Origin: Nocardia africana NBRC 100379
Lineage (GTDB): Bacteria > Actinomycetota > Actinomycetes > Mycobacteriales > Mycobacteriaceae
Assembly: GCF_001612635.1 (NCBI RefSeq)
Contig: NZ_BDAV01000007.1
Span: forward strand, 310,001 to 374,000
Reading direction: 5' to 3'
Length of the DNA: 64,000 nucleotides
Position numbers and translations under genes: made by a program
The notes under the pieces: generated by a model
What the model was told of the DNA's origin: nothing
Database searches by the model: none
What the model saw: the letters and a program-made list of their open reading frames with translations, nothing else
Shown here: positions 35,389 to 43,829 of the stretch, piece by piece
Layout of the letters: each line of letters opens with the position of its first letter
Numbering within the stretch: position 1 is the first letter of the stretch

Positions 35389-36327
35389 ATGCACACCGTT
35401 GCCGTTCTCGCCCTGGACGGGGTGATCTCGTTCGACCTCGCCGCCCCGATCGAGGCCTTCACCCGGACCCGGCTGCCCGACGGCCGCCCCGGCTATCAGG
35501 TCCGGGTCTGCGCCGAACACCCCGAGGTCGATGCCGGCGCCTTCACGCTGCGCGCCCCCTGGGGGCTGGCCGGGCTCGAGGACGCCGACACCATCATGGT
35601 GCCCGGCACCGCGAACCCGGCCGCGCCGATTTCACCCGCCGTCCGGAACGCGCTGCGCGCCGCGGCCGCGAACGGAACACGCATCGCCTCGATCTGCTCG
35701 GGCACCTTCCCGCTCGCCGCCACCGGCCTGCTCGACGGGCTGCGCGCCACCACGCACTGGATCGCCGCCGCCGAGTTGGCGGCCGCGTATCCGGCGATCG
35801 AGGTGAACCCGGATGTGCTCTACGTCGACAACGGCCAGATCCTCACCTCGGCCGGCGCCGCGGCGGCCCTCGACCTGTGTCTGCACATGATCCGCCGCGA
35901 CTACGGTTCGGCGGTGGCCGCGGATACCGCCCGGCTCTCGGTGATGCCGCTGGAACGCGAAGGCGGACAAGCCCAATTCATCGTCCACGGCTTCGCGCCC
36001 ACGCCGCGCGGCGGTGACCTCGAGCCGCTGCTGAACTGGCTCGAGACCAACCTCGCCGCCGACCTGACCCTCGACGAGATGGCCGCGCGCGCCGGAGTCA
36101 GCACCCGCACCCTCATTCGCCGCTTCCGCGAGCACACCGGCTCCACGCCGCTGCAGTGGCTGCATCGCGCCCGCATCCGCCGCGCCCAGCATCTGCTGGA
36201 ATCCACCACCCACTCGGTCGAACGCATCGGCGCCCAGGTCGGATTCGGTTCGCCCACCGCCTTCCGGGAGCGTTTCAAACGCACCACCGGCGTCAGTCCG
36301 CACCGCTATCGCCGCAGCTTCAGCTGA
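35389..36327 (+). CDS. GlxA-type AraC-family regulator with DJ-1/PfpI domain
   Basis: 312-residue regulator. N-terminal DJ-1/PfpI-like sensor (1-195): HTVAVLALDGVISFDLAAPIEAFTRTRL, TIMVPGTANP and the elbow IASICSGTFPLAATGLLDG with Cys. C-terminal AraC DNA-binding domain (about 215-312) with two helix-turn-helix units: LTLDEMAARAGVSTRTLIRRFREHTGSTPLQW and SVERIGAQVGFGSPTAFRERFKRTTGVSPHRYRR. It resembles regulators of amine or amide catabolism. Divergent from a free-standing DJ-1 protein, so a regulator-target relation is likely. Confidence 0.92.
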   Translation: MHTVAVLALDGVISFDLAAPIEAFTRTRLPDGRPGYQVRVCAEHPEVDAGAFTLRAPWGLAGLEDADTIMVPGTANPAAPISPAVRNALRAAAANGTRIASICSGTFPLAATGLLDGLRATTHWIAAAELAAAYPAIEVNPDVLYVDNGQILTSAGAAAALDLCLHMIRRDYGSAVAADTARLSVMPLEREGGQAQFIVHGFAPTPRGGDLEPLLNWLETNLAADLTLDEMAARAGVSTRTLIRRFREHTGSTPLQWLHRARIRRAQHLLESTTHSVERIGAQVGFGSPTAFRERFKRTTGVSPHRYRRSFS

Positions 36328-36409
36328 TCGCCAGCTCACGGCGCCGGGACTCCCTGCCGCGGATCTGGTGACCCTGGTTGAAGCCGACCATCCCGGGTAA
36401 GGGCTCGGT

Positions 36410-36532
36410 ATGGAATTACTGGTGATCGCCGGCTTGGTCGTCCTGGTCGCGGCGGTGGTGCTGTACCGCACGATCCACAATCACCGGTCGGGGCCGACGG
36501 AGCCGCCGGACAAAGAGGGCAACCTGCGGTGA
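36410..36532 (+). CDS. Small single-span membrane protein (40 aa)
   Basis: 40-residue frame starting MELLVIAGLVVLVAAVVLYRTIH, a single hydrophobic helix (residues 2-19) followed by a short polar tail (PTEPPDKEGNLR). A weak purine stretch (TAAGGG) precedes the ATG. It ends 32 bp before the preferred start of the FAD/Rieske gene in the same direction. The shape is that of a small membrane anchor or subunit; no family is known to me. Confidence 0.6.
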   Translation: MELLVIAGLVVLVAAVVLYRTIHNHRSGPTEPPDKEGNLR

Positions 36533-36564
36533 CCGGGCGCGCGGAACGACAGGAGGCTGGTTCG

Positions 36565-38031
36565 GTGACATCTCTGTGGCTCGATCGAGCACCCGTCTCG
36601 GTTCCCGTGACGCCGGATCCCGGCGGGGAATACGACGTGGTCGTCGTCGGCGCCGGGCTCACGGGTCTGGTGACCGCCCTGCTCTTCGCGCGTGCCGGGC
36701 GCACGGTCGCGGTCCTCGAGGGCCGTACGATCGGCGCGGCCGCGACCGGCAACACCACCGGCAAGCTCAGCTTGCTGCAGGGCACCCACCTTTCGGCGAT
36801 CACCGCGAAACATGCGACGGGCACGGTGCGCAACTACGTCGACGCGAATCTGGAGGGCCAGCAGTGGCTGCTGCGGTTCTGCGCCGAGAACGATATCGCC
36901 ACCCAGCGCGCCGACGCGATCACCTACGCCGGCACGCGAGACGGAACCGAATTGGTGCGCAAGGAGTTTCGCGCCTGTGAGCGGGCCGGTCTCGACGTCG
37001 TATGGTCCGAGGACACCGCGCTGCCGTTCCCCACGTACGGCGCGGTGCGGCTGGCCGACCAGGCGCAGATTGATCCGATGGACGTCCTCGAGGGGCTGAC
37101 CCTGCAGGCCTGCCGGCACGGGGCGACGATCTTCGAACACACCCGTGTCCACGCCGTTCACGGCGATACGGTGTCGACCGACCGCGGTGATATTCGCGCC
37201 GGAACCGTCGTCCTGGCCACCGGCACACCGATTCTCGATCGCGGCGGCTACTTCGCGCGACTGGAGCCGCATCGGTCCTACGCGGCCGCGTTCCGGGTGC
37301 CCGGCGACTTCCCGCACGACATGTACCTGTCCGCCGACCAGCCCACGCGGTCACTGCGCTACGCCCCGCACGGCGGGGAGGATCTGCTGCTCGTCGGCGG
37401 TAGCGGGCACGTCGTGGGCCGCACGCGCTCGGAGAAGGCGCACGTCGCCGACATGTACAACTGGACCCGCACCCATTTCCCCGATGCCGAGCTGACCCAC
37501 CGCTGGTCGGCCCAGGATTATTCGGCCATCGACGAACTGCCCTACGTCGGACCGCTGCTTCCCGGCAGGGATCACATCCTCGTCGCCACCGGCTACGCGA
37601 AATGGGGAATGACCAATGCGGTGGCGGCGGGCCTGGCGCTGGCCGGCACCGCGCTCGGCGGCCATCAACCGTGGGCGCAGGCATATCGCACCTGGCGCGG
37701 CAGCGAAGTGACCGGGCTGGTGAAGGCCGCGTCGTTGAATCTCCAGGTCGCACGGCACCTCACGACCGGCTGGCTGAGCGCGGCATTCGGCGGCGGCGGC
37801 ACCCCCGCCGAGGGCGAGGGCCGGGTGGAGCGTCGCGGTCTCCGCCCCGTCGGGGTCTGCACCGTCGATGGCACCACCTCGGCTGTCTCGCCGATCTGCC
37901 CGCACCTGCACGGCATCCTGAACTGGAACGACGCCGAGCGTTCCTGGGATTGCCCGCTGCACGGCTCGCGATTCACCCACGACGGAAAACTGTTGGAGGG
38001 ACCGGCTACTCGCGATCTCGAACAGCTGTGA
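36565..38031 (+). CDS. FAD-dependent oxidoreductase with C-terminal Rieske domain
   Basis: 488-residue fusion. N-terminal DAO-type flavoprotein (1-390): dinucleotide-binding VVVVGAGLTGLVTALLFARAGRTVAVLEG, AATGNTTGKLSLLQG and the C-terminal FAD block PYVGPLLPGRDHILVATGYAKWGMTNA. Rieske [2Fe-2S] domain (about 425-488) with ligands in CPHLHG and CPLHGSRF. The GTG at 36565 has AGGAGG 8 nt upstream; another in-frame GTG at 36529 overlaps the previous stop but lacks such a site. The family (YhfW-like) is widely found and uncharacterised. Possibly linked to the membrane by the 40-residue protein before it. Confidence 0.9.
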   Translation: MTSLWLDRAPVSVPVTPDPGGEYDVVVVGAGLTGLVTALLFARAGRTVAVLEGRTIGAAATGNTTGKLSLLQGTHLSAITAKHATGTVRNYVDANLEGQQWLLRFCAENDIATQRADAITYAGTRDGTELVRKEFRACERAGLDVVWSEDTALPFPTYGAVRLADQAQIDPMDVLEGLTLQACRHGATIFEHTRVHAVHGDTVSTDRGDIRAGTVVLATGTPILDRGGYFARLEPHRSYAAAFRVPGDFPHDMYLSADQPTRSLRYAPHGGEDLLLVGGSGHVVGRTRSEKAHVADMYNWTRTHFPDAELTHRWSAQDYSAIDELPYVGPLLPGRDHILVATGYAKWGMTNAVAAGLALAGTALGGHQPWAQAYRTWRGSEVTGLVKAASLNLQVARHLTTGWLSAAFGGGGTPAEGEGRVERRGLRPVGVCTVDGTTSAVSPICPHLHGILNWNDAERSWDCPLHGSRFTHDGKLLEGPATRDLEQL

Positions 38032-38044
38032 CCCTCCGGCCGGT

Positions 38045-39940
38045 CTAGGACGTCACGATCGCGAAGTCGGGGTCGGGCGCGTCGAGATATCCGACCAGTT
38101 CGATCAGCTTCGACACGTCGCCGTCGACGGTGACCGCGCCGTCGGCGAGCAGCTGCTGCATATCCTTCGCGCCGAGCAGGGCCGCGTGCAGATCGGCGTC
38201 GGACAGGGTGAACGTGACGTCCGGCGCCGGCATATCCGCGCTCACGTCGAAGTGGACGAGGACGCCGTTGCGCAGCCGGGTGCGATGCACGAGATTCCGG
38301 TCCGAGACCCTCCAGTCGATGGTGATGTCGGCCGACCAGGCCTTGGGACCGTCGATCCGCAGCGCGATGGCGTCGAAGAGCTGTTCCACCGTGAGCGCGG
38401 CCGCGATATCGGGTGCGTCGGCGGCGGTCGGCGTGCCGACCGATCCGTGGCGCAACTCGTAGGCGCCCATCAGGAAGAAGTTGCGCCAGGTGCCGTTCTC
38501 CGAACCGTAGCCGAGTTGTTCGAACGTGTCGGCCTGCAGCGCCCGCGCCTCTCGATTGTCCGGTTCGGCGAAGATCACGTAGTTCAGAACCTGTGCCACC
38601 CAACGGAAATCGCCGGCGGCGAACGAATCGCGGGCCTTCTTCAGCACGTGCTCGGCGCCGCCCATGTAGTCGACGTGCCGCTTCGCCGATTCGGTCGGCG
38701 GATGCTCCCACAGGGTGGCCGGATTACCTGCGAACCATCCCATATAGCGCTGGTAGATCGCCTTCACGTTATGACTGACCGAACCGTAGTAACCGCGCGC
38801 GTGCCAGGCCGCGGCAACGGCCGGCGGCAATTCGATGGTTTCGGCGATTTCGATACCGAGGGCGCCCTTGTTCAAGGCGCGCACCGTCTGGTCGTGCAGA
38901 TAACCGTACAGATCACGCTGCAGCGCAAGGAATTCCGTGAGTTTCTCGGTGCCCCACGTCGGCCAGTGATGCGAGGCGAACAGCACATCCGACCGTGCGG
39001 CATAGCGATTGATCGATTCGGTCAGATATTTCGACCACACATGCGGATCCCGCACCAGGGCCCCGCGCAGCGTCAGCAGATTGTGCAGGGTGTGCGTCGC
39101 GTTCTCCGCCATACACAGTGCGCGCCGATCGGGAAAATAGAAATTCATCTCCGACGGCGCCTCGGTGCCCGGAGTCATCTGGAACTCGATGCGCACGCCG
39201 TCGACGACTTCGGTCTGCCCGGTGTGGGTGATGTCGATCGTCGGTGTGATCAAGGTCGGGGTTCCGGTCGAGGTCGTCGGCCCCAATCCGGCGCCGACCG
39301 CGCCCTTCGGGCCGCGTCCCAGGGCCGCGCCGTACATGTAGGCGGCGCGCCGGGCCATGGCGGTGCCGGCGTAGACGTTCTCCTCGACCGCATGTGCCAC
39401 GAATCCCGCCGGCGCGAGAATCGGGCAGCGGCTCGCCGCGACATCCTCCGGTGTGGTCACGCCTTTCACGCCGCCGAAGTGGTCGATATGCGAATGCGAA
39501 TAGATCACCCCGGTCACCGGCCGGTCACCGCGATGAGTGCGATACAGCGCGAGTCCGGCGGCGGCGGTTTCCCGGGAGATCAGCGGATCGATCACGATCA
39601 CCCCGGTCTCGCCCTCGACCATCGTCATATTCGACAGATCGAGCCCGCGAATCTGATAGATCCCCTCGGTCACCTCGAACAACCCCTGAATGGCACACAA
39701 TGTCGACTGCCGCCACAGGCTGGGGTGCACGGTGGGCGGGCATTCCGCGTCGAGGAAGGAAAATCCGTCGCTGTCCCACACCACATCGCCCGCCGCATTC
39801 TCGACCACTCCGGGTTCCAGCGCCGCGATGAACCCGCGCCGCGCGTCCGCGAAGTCCTGATCGTCGCCGAAGGGCAGCGCCCGGGACGCCTGCTCGTTCC
39901 GTGTCCGCACACTGCCGGAAACGTCGCCCTGGCCGCTCAT
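38045..39940 (-). CDS. Alkyl sulfatase (SdsA1/BDS1-type, metallo-beta-lactamase fold)
   Basis: 631-residue alkylsulfatase. The catalytic zinc motif is IYSHSHIDHFGGVKGV (about residues 153-168); further metal ligands are in MAENATHTLHNL and SHHWPTWG. A middle alkylsulfatase dimerisation domain (about 360-490) contains WFAGNPATLWEHPPTESAKRHVDYMGG, and the C-terminal SCP2-like domain (about 510-631) probably binds the alkyl chain (DVTFTLSDADLHAALLGAKDMQQLLADGAV). It releases sulfate from primary or secondary alkyl sulfates such as SDS. No signal peptide is seen, unlike Pseudomonas SdsA1. The start at 39940 gives MSGQGD. Confidence 0.92.
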   Translation of the reverse strand: MSGQGDVSGSVRTRNEQASRALPFGDDQDFADARRGFIAALEPGVVENAAGDVVWDSDGFSFLDAECPPTVHPSLWRQSTLCAIQGLFEVTEGIYQIRGLDLSNMTMVEGETGVIVIDPLISRETAAAGLALYRTHRGDRPVTGVIYSHSHIDHFGGVKGVTTPEDVAASRCPILAPAGFVAHAVEENVYAGTAMARRAAYMYGAALGRGPKGAVGAGLGPTTSTGTPTLITPTIDITHTGQTEVVDGVRIEFQMTPGTEAPSEMNFYFPDRRALCMAENATHTLHNLLTLRGALVRDPHVWSKYLTESINRYAARSDVLFASHHWPTWGTEKLTEFLALQRDLYGYLHDQTVRALNKGALGIEIAETIELPPAVAAAWHARGYYGSVSHNVKAIYQRYMGWFAGNPATLWEHPPTESAKRHVDYMGGAEHVLKKARDSFAAGDFRWVAQVLNYVIFAEPDNREARALQADTFEQLGYGSENGTWRNFFLMGAYELRHGSVGTPTAADAPDIAAALTVEQLFDAIALRIDGPKAWSADITIDWRVSDRNLVHRTRLRNGVLVHFDVSADMPAPDVTFTLSDADLHAALLGAKDMQQLLADGAVTVDGDVSKLIELVGYLDAPDPDFAIVTS

Positions 39941-40019
39941 GGCACGCACCCCAATCTGCACGAAGGCTGTGGTTGTGTCGACTCGCCCGCGACACTCCCA
40001 GTGCCGACGAGAACCCACC

Positions 40020-40036
40020 TCACCCGAGACGGGTGA
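40020..40036. promoter_or_regulatory. 17-bp palindrome upstream of the alkylsulfatase gene
   Basis: TCACCCG-AGA-CGGGTGA is a perfect inverted repeat 80 bp upstream of the sulfatase start. A looser relative, TCACC-N6-GGGTGA, lies at 40100-40116, and a near-identical copy stands at 41992-42008. It may bind a dimeric regulator for the divergent sulfatase and LapA-like genes. Confidence 0.5.
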
Positions 40037-40206
40037 ACACGACCGCCGCGGCCGCCACCACTCGCGTCGCGCGACATACCCACCGGCCCCGAGCGGAGAT
40101 CACCTCCTACGGGTGAAGCCCGTACGGCTCGCTCCCGAGATCATCGGCTCGACGGCATCCGGCGCCGGCCGGAAAGCGTGTCACCGACGAGTACCAGGAG
40201 GACGAT

Positions 40207-40431
40207 ATGGATCGGGCCGCGAAACCTTCTCTGCTGTCCCGCATTTCGGCGCGGCAGTGGGTGGCGATCGTGCTGGCGGTGCTGGCCGTCATCTTCGTCG
40301 TGCAGAACCATCATCGCGTCGACATCAATATCCTCGCCGTCACCATCCGCTCGCCCATGTGGCTGGTTCTGCTGATCATGTTCCTCGTCGGCTGGATCGT
40401 GGGCCTGCTCACCCGGCGCGGCCGGCGCTGA
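40207..40431 (+). CDS. LapA-like (DUF1049) small membrane protein
   Basis: 74-residue protein with two helices (residues 18-32 and 50-66) flanked by basic ends, and the DUF1049/LapA signature VAIVLAVLAVIFVVQNHHRVDINILAVTIRSPMWLVLLIMFLVGWIVGLL. AGGAGG lies 5-6 nt before the ATG. LapA proteins help assemble lipopolysaccharide in Gram-negatives; the actinobacterial relatives have no known role. It ends 4 bp from the stop of the convergent GAP-family gene. Confidence 0.88.
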   Translation: MDRAAKPSLLSRISARQWVAIVLAVLAVIFVVQNHHRVDINILAVTIRSPMWLVLLIMFLVGWIVGLLTRRGRR

Positions 40432-40435
40432 CCGG

Positions 40436-41095
40436 TCAGAGTCCTCCGATTCCCTTTCCCAGGACGACGGCACCCATGACCAGCAGCACGATCGCCATCA
40501 CGATGTGGTTGTCGGCCTGCAACCACCGCCGCGCGCGATCGAGCGGTTCCCGCAGCCGATCGGCGGCGACCAGATAACCGATCACCACCGCCAGCACACT
40601 GGCCGCCGCGATCGCGGTGAACACCACCACCGCGATCGCCTGCCGGCTGCCGCCGATCCCGCTCGTGCCGATGGCCACCCCGGCCGAGATGCACAGCAGC
40701 AGATTCTTCGGATTCACCGCCGAGAGCATCGCGCCCAGACCGACCGCGCCCACCGCGCTCAACGTGTCGATCGCGCGCATCCACCCGGGCACGTCGGTCT
40801 CGGAGCGAGCCCGCCACTGCATCGCGGACAGACACAGCAGCACGATGCCCAGCACGATCTTGATCCACGCGGTGACCGTCGAGGGATGCGTGTCCTGCGA
40901 ATCCGGCACCGTGCCCGACAACAATACGAAAATCGTTGTGACGACGATGATTCCGAGGAGCCAGCCGATCGCGAAGCCGGTCCCGGCCCGCGCGGCGTTC
41001 GCCGAGAGAATGATCAGGATGGCGGCCACGATCGGTATCGGCGAGATCGCGACGCCGACCGCCAAGGGCAGCAGATCCCCGAGGACAGCGCCCAT
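40436..41095 (-). CDS. GAP/Sap-family six-helix membrane protein
   Basis: 219-residue LysE-superfamily-like protein of the GAP (Sap, sulfolipid-1-addressing) family. The signature is DLLPLAVGVAISPIPIVAAILIILS and GAMLSAVNPKNLLLCISAGVAIG, with six helices and a central cytosolic loop. In mycobacteria Gap and Sap help place glycopeptidolipids or sulfolipid at the cell surface; the same general role is inferred. A 32-residue frame with a strong ribosome-binding site ends 8 bp upstream of its start. Confidence 0.85.
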   Translation of the reverse strand: MGAVLGDLLPLAVGVAISPIPIVAAILIILSANAARAGTGFAIGWLLGIIVVTTIFVLLSGTVPDSQDTHPSTVTAWIKIVLGIVLLCLSAMQWRARSETDVPGWMRAIDTLSAVGAVGLGAMLSAVNPKNLLLCISAGVAIGTSGIGGSRQAIAVVVFTAIAAASVLAVVIGYLVAADRLREPLDRARRWLQADNHIVMAIVLLVMGAVVLGKGIGGL

Positions 41096-41102
41096 GTCCG
41101 CA

Positions 41103-41201
41103 TCACATCTGCGGGCGCCGGGTGGCGACCGCCCCGATGGCGAAGCCCTGCCGCACGGGGTGGCTGTGGGCCGGCGCCCGATGCTGCGACGAGGTTGTCA
41201 T
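41103..41201 (-). CDS. Short leader-like reading frame (32 aa) before the GAP gene
   Basis: Frame starting MTTSSQHRAPAHSHPVRQGF, with an excellent AAGGAG site 7 nt before the ATG, ending 7 bp before the GAP start. The product is His/Arg-rich with no known relatives. It could be a real microprotein or a leader that couples or adjusts translation of the GAP gene. Support is the ribosome-binding site and position only. Confidence 0.45.
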   Translation of the reverse strand: MTTSSQHRAPAHSHPVRQGFAIGAVATRRPQM

Positions 41202-41285
41202 CTCCGACTCCTTCCGAGCAGGGTTGCCGACGACTGTCGCGCAGGTGAGCCCGGCTCACATCACCCACATCGGATGAAGTGCGAG

Positions 41286-41897
41286 CTACTTTCCGGTGGC
41301 GACGGCACCGCCGTCGTTCTTGTGCCGCCCGGCGAGATGGTCGATACCGAGTCTCTCGGCGAACAGATGCCGCTGCACGATCCACCCCGCCACCGAGAGC
41401 GCGATCCAGGCCAGCGCCGAGAAGATCTGCTCCCACGTGGAATCCGGCGCCCGCAGGAACGACAGGTGATCGTTCATGCGCCCGATGCCGCTCAGCACCA
41501 TGCTCGCACCGCCGATCGAGGTCAGCCACAGCAGTGCCCGGGCGCGGAATCGGTCGGCGAGGAAGCCACCGGCCACGCCGACCGCCAGGATCACGATCAT
41601 GCTCAGCGCCCAGTTCCTGTCTCCCGGTTGCAGCACCGAAGCCAATTTGGCGCCGACCATCGCACCGGTGAGCCCGCCGATGGCATAGAACGCGAAACGG
41701 AAGATCAGCGACGTCACCACCCACGAGGCGAGCGCGCCGATCAATCCGGCCAGCAGCAGCCACAGGAACGACGGGGTGAAAAGATCCGCGATCAGCCACC
41801 CGATGCCGAAACCGATCGCCAGGATGCCCAGGTGGACCGATCGGATGCCGTAGAAGCAGAGCAGAGCTCCGATGAGCGCAACCACGATGCCGTTCAT
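41286..41897 (-). CDS. DUF4203-like multi-pass membrane protein
   Basis: 203-residue membrane protein with about six helices in residues 3-185, resembling DUF4203/TMEM198 proteins (VVALIGALLCFYGIRSVHLGILAIGFGIGWLI ... FAFYAIGGLTGAMVGAKLASVL). The C-terminus is polar (LAGRHKNDGGAVATGK). The ATG at 41897 is preceded by AAGGGG. Function unknown in bacteria. A TCACCCG/CGGGCGA palindrome lies about 95 bp upstream, like that before the alkylsulfatase. Confidence 0.78.
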   Translation of the reverse strand: MNGIVVALIGALLCFYGIRSVHLGILAIGFGIGWLIADLFTPSFLWLLLAGLIGALASWVVTSLIFRFAFYAIGGLTGAMVGAKLASVLQPGDRNWALSMIVILAVGVAGGFLADRFRARALLWLTSIGGASMVLSGIGRMNDHLSFLRAPDSTWEQIFSALAWIALSVAGWIVQRHLFAERLGIDHLAGRHKNDGGAVATGK

Positions 41898-41991
41898 CAG
41901 AACCCCTTTCGACCGGATCCAGAGGGTGTCGCACCTGCCACAGTAATCGCGCAGCTACCGGCGAGAGTAGGGAATGTCGGCCGGAGTCTTC

Positions 41992-42008
41992 TCACCCGTA
42001 TCGGGCGA
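41992..42008. promoter_or_regulatory. Second TCACCCG-N3-CGGGYGA palindrome
   Basis: TCACCCG-TAT-CGGGCGA has the same architecture as the 40020-40036 site with one mismatch, and lies 95 bp upstream of the DUF4203-like gene. The repeated motif suggests a common regulator of this membrane/sulfatase region. Confidence 0.45.
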
Positions 42009-42115
42009 TTCCCGGGCGATCATTCCCACGCCTCATCCGGCCGGTCGCCGAATATCCCGTACCGCGGCGGTGGGCCCGCCTGCGCGGAGAACGCCCGGCG
42101 CACCGTGGCGCGTGG

Positions 42116-43792
42116 TTACAGCAGGCGCTCCCGGCCGTAGGTCGCGAATTCGGCCTCCCATGCCTTCCTGTCCGCCGCCGTCATGAGCTCGTATTCGGGT
42201 TTGCCGCGGCCGACCCACCGATAGACGACATCGTCGGTGCGCCACGCCTGCTCCTGCAGTTGGCGTTTGAGGACCTTGTTGGACCCGGTGACCGGCAGAT
42301 TCGCCGACACCCGAAGCAATCGGGGCGTGCCCTTGGTGCCGAGATCCCTTTGCGCGCCGAGGAATTCGGCGAACTCACGCACATCGAACGAATCCGGGCC
42401 GGCGACCTCCACGGCGGCCATGACCAGGTCACCGGATCGGGGGTCCGGGACGCCGAACGCGGCCGCGGCGATGACCGCGGGGTGTCGGCGCAACACCTGT
42501 TCGATCATCAGGGCGGAGGTGTTCTCACCGTCGACGCGAATCCAATCTCCCTTACGCCCGGCGAAATACAGGAACCCGTCGGTATCGATGTAGCCGAGAT
42601 CTCCGGTCCAATACCAGCCGTTGCGAATGCGTTCGGCATCGGCGGCGTCGTTCTTGTAATAGCCCTCGAAGGCCAGCGCGCCGGCTTTGTCGATCATCTC
42701 GCCGATCGCCTCGTCGGGGTTGCGAACCCGGCCGTATTCGTCGAGTTCCGCACGCGCGCATTCGCGCAGCGTATCCGGATTCACCACCGCGACACCGGCA
42801 TGCGCGGGCCGGCCGAGGGCCGCGGGTGGGGCGTTCGGATCCAGGGCCGCCAGGGTCGCGCCCTCGCTGGAACCGTAGCCCTCGAACAATTCGGCGCCGA
42901 AGCGGCGCCGGAATTCGGCCTGATCGGCCACCGATGCCTCGGTGCCGAAACCGCGCACCAGATTGTTGTCGCCGTCCTGCGGTGTTTCGGGTGTGGCGAG
43001 CAGATATCCCAGCGCCTTGCCGACATAGGTGAAGAAGGTCGCACCGAAATAGCGGATGTCCGGAAGGAATTGGGAGGCAGAGAATTTCGGCGTCAGGCAT
43101 ACCGTCGCGCCGACCGTCAGCGCCGGCGCCCACAACGCCATGATGGCATTGCCGTGGAACAGCGGCATACAGCAGTAGTCGACATCGTCACGGACGTGGC
43201 CGTATTTGTCCCGCGCCGCGTACGCGACCATGGCAAGGCGGCGCTGAGTGCATTTCACCGCTTTCGAGGTGCCGGTGGTGCCGGAGGTGAACAGCAACAG
43301 CAGCAGCGCGTCCGGGCCGCCCGCGGCCGCCGGTTCCACTCGGTGGGCGTCGACGAGCGCGGCATATCCGGGGTCGTCGACCAGCAGGTACCGGTCGCCG
43401 GGAAGGTCGAGGTCCAATTCGCGCAGGCGCGCCATCCCGGCCGTGTCGGTGACGATCAGCTGGCAGTCGACATATCGGATATCCGCCGCCAGCTGCGCGT
43501 CACCGCGGGTGGGATTCAGGCCGGCGACCGCGGCCCCCGCCAAGGCCGCCGCCCCCAGCCAGAACACGAAGTCGGGAACATTGTCCAGCAGGACCCCGAT
43601 ATGGAAGGGCCCGTCGCGGCGCAGCGACCGCGCCAGATCGGCACGGGCGGCCGATTCCCGGACCACCGCGTCCCAGGTCCAGTCGCGGTCGCGGGTGCGC
43701 AGCCCGAGCCGCTCGTCCCCGATCCGGTCGAGCAGCAGGGTCGCGATATCCGTGCGGCGCACGTCCGCGATCGCGTGGGATGGTTCGGTCAT
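42116..43792 (-). CDS. Acyl-CoA synthetase, FadD17-like
   Basis: 558-residue ANL-superfamily ligase. The P-loop is LLLLFTSGTTGTSKAVKCTQ (about residues 180-199), followed by FEGYGSSEG, the A8/gate WYWTGDLGYIDTDGFLYFAGRKGDWIRVDGEN and a C-terminal catalytic Lys in GSNKVLKRQL. FHIGVLLDNVPDFVFWLGAAALAGAAVAGLNPTRG is typical of FadD17-type enzymes of mycobacteria, linked to steroid or fatty-acid breakdown. The start at 43792 has GGAAGG upstream; ATG at 43810 is the alternative. It would activate a carboxylic acid with CoA. The SnoaL-like gene lies just upstream in the same direction. Confidence 0.88.
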   Translation of the reverse strand: MTEPSHAIADVRRTDIATLLLDRIGDERLGLRTRDRDWTWDAVVRESAARADLARSLRRDGPFHIGVLLDNVPDFVFWLGAAALAGAAVAGLNPTRGDAQLAADIRYVDCQLIVTDTAGMARLRELDLDLPGDRYLLVDDPGYAALVDAHRVEPAAAGGPDALLLLLFTSGTTGTSKAVKCTQRRLAMVAYAARDKYGHVRDDVDYCCMPLFHGNAIMALWAPALTVGATVCLTPKFSASQFLPDIRYFGATFFTYVGKALGYLLATPETPQDGDNNLVRGFGTEASVADQAEFRRRFGAELFEGYGSSEGATLAALDPNAPPAALGRPAHAGVAVVNPDTLRECARAELDEYGRVRNPDEAIGEMIDKAGALAFEGYYKNDAADAERIRNGWYWTGDLGYIDTDGFLYFAGRKGDWIRVDGENTSALMIEQVLRRHPAVIAAAAFGVPDPRSGDLVMAAVEVAGPDSFDVREFAEFLGAQRDLGTKGTPRLLRVSANLPVTGSNKVLKRQLQEQAWRTDDVVYRWVGRGKPEYELMTAADRKAWEAEFATYGRERLL

Positions 43793-43829
43793 TTCCGTAT
43801 CGCCTTCCATCAGCCGAGTCTGGTCGTTG

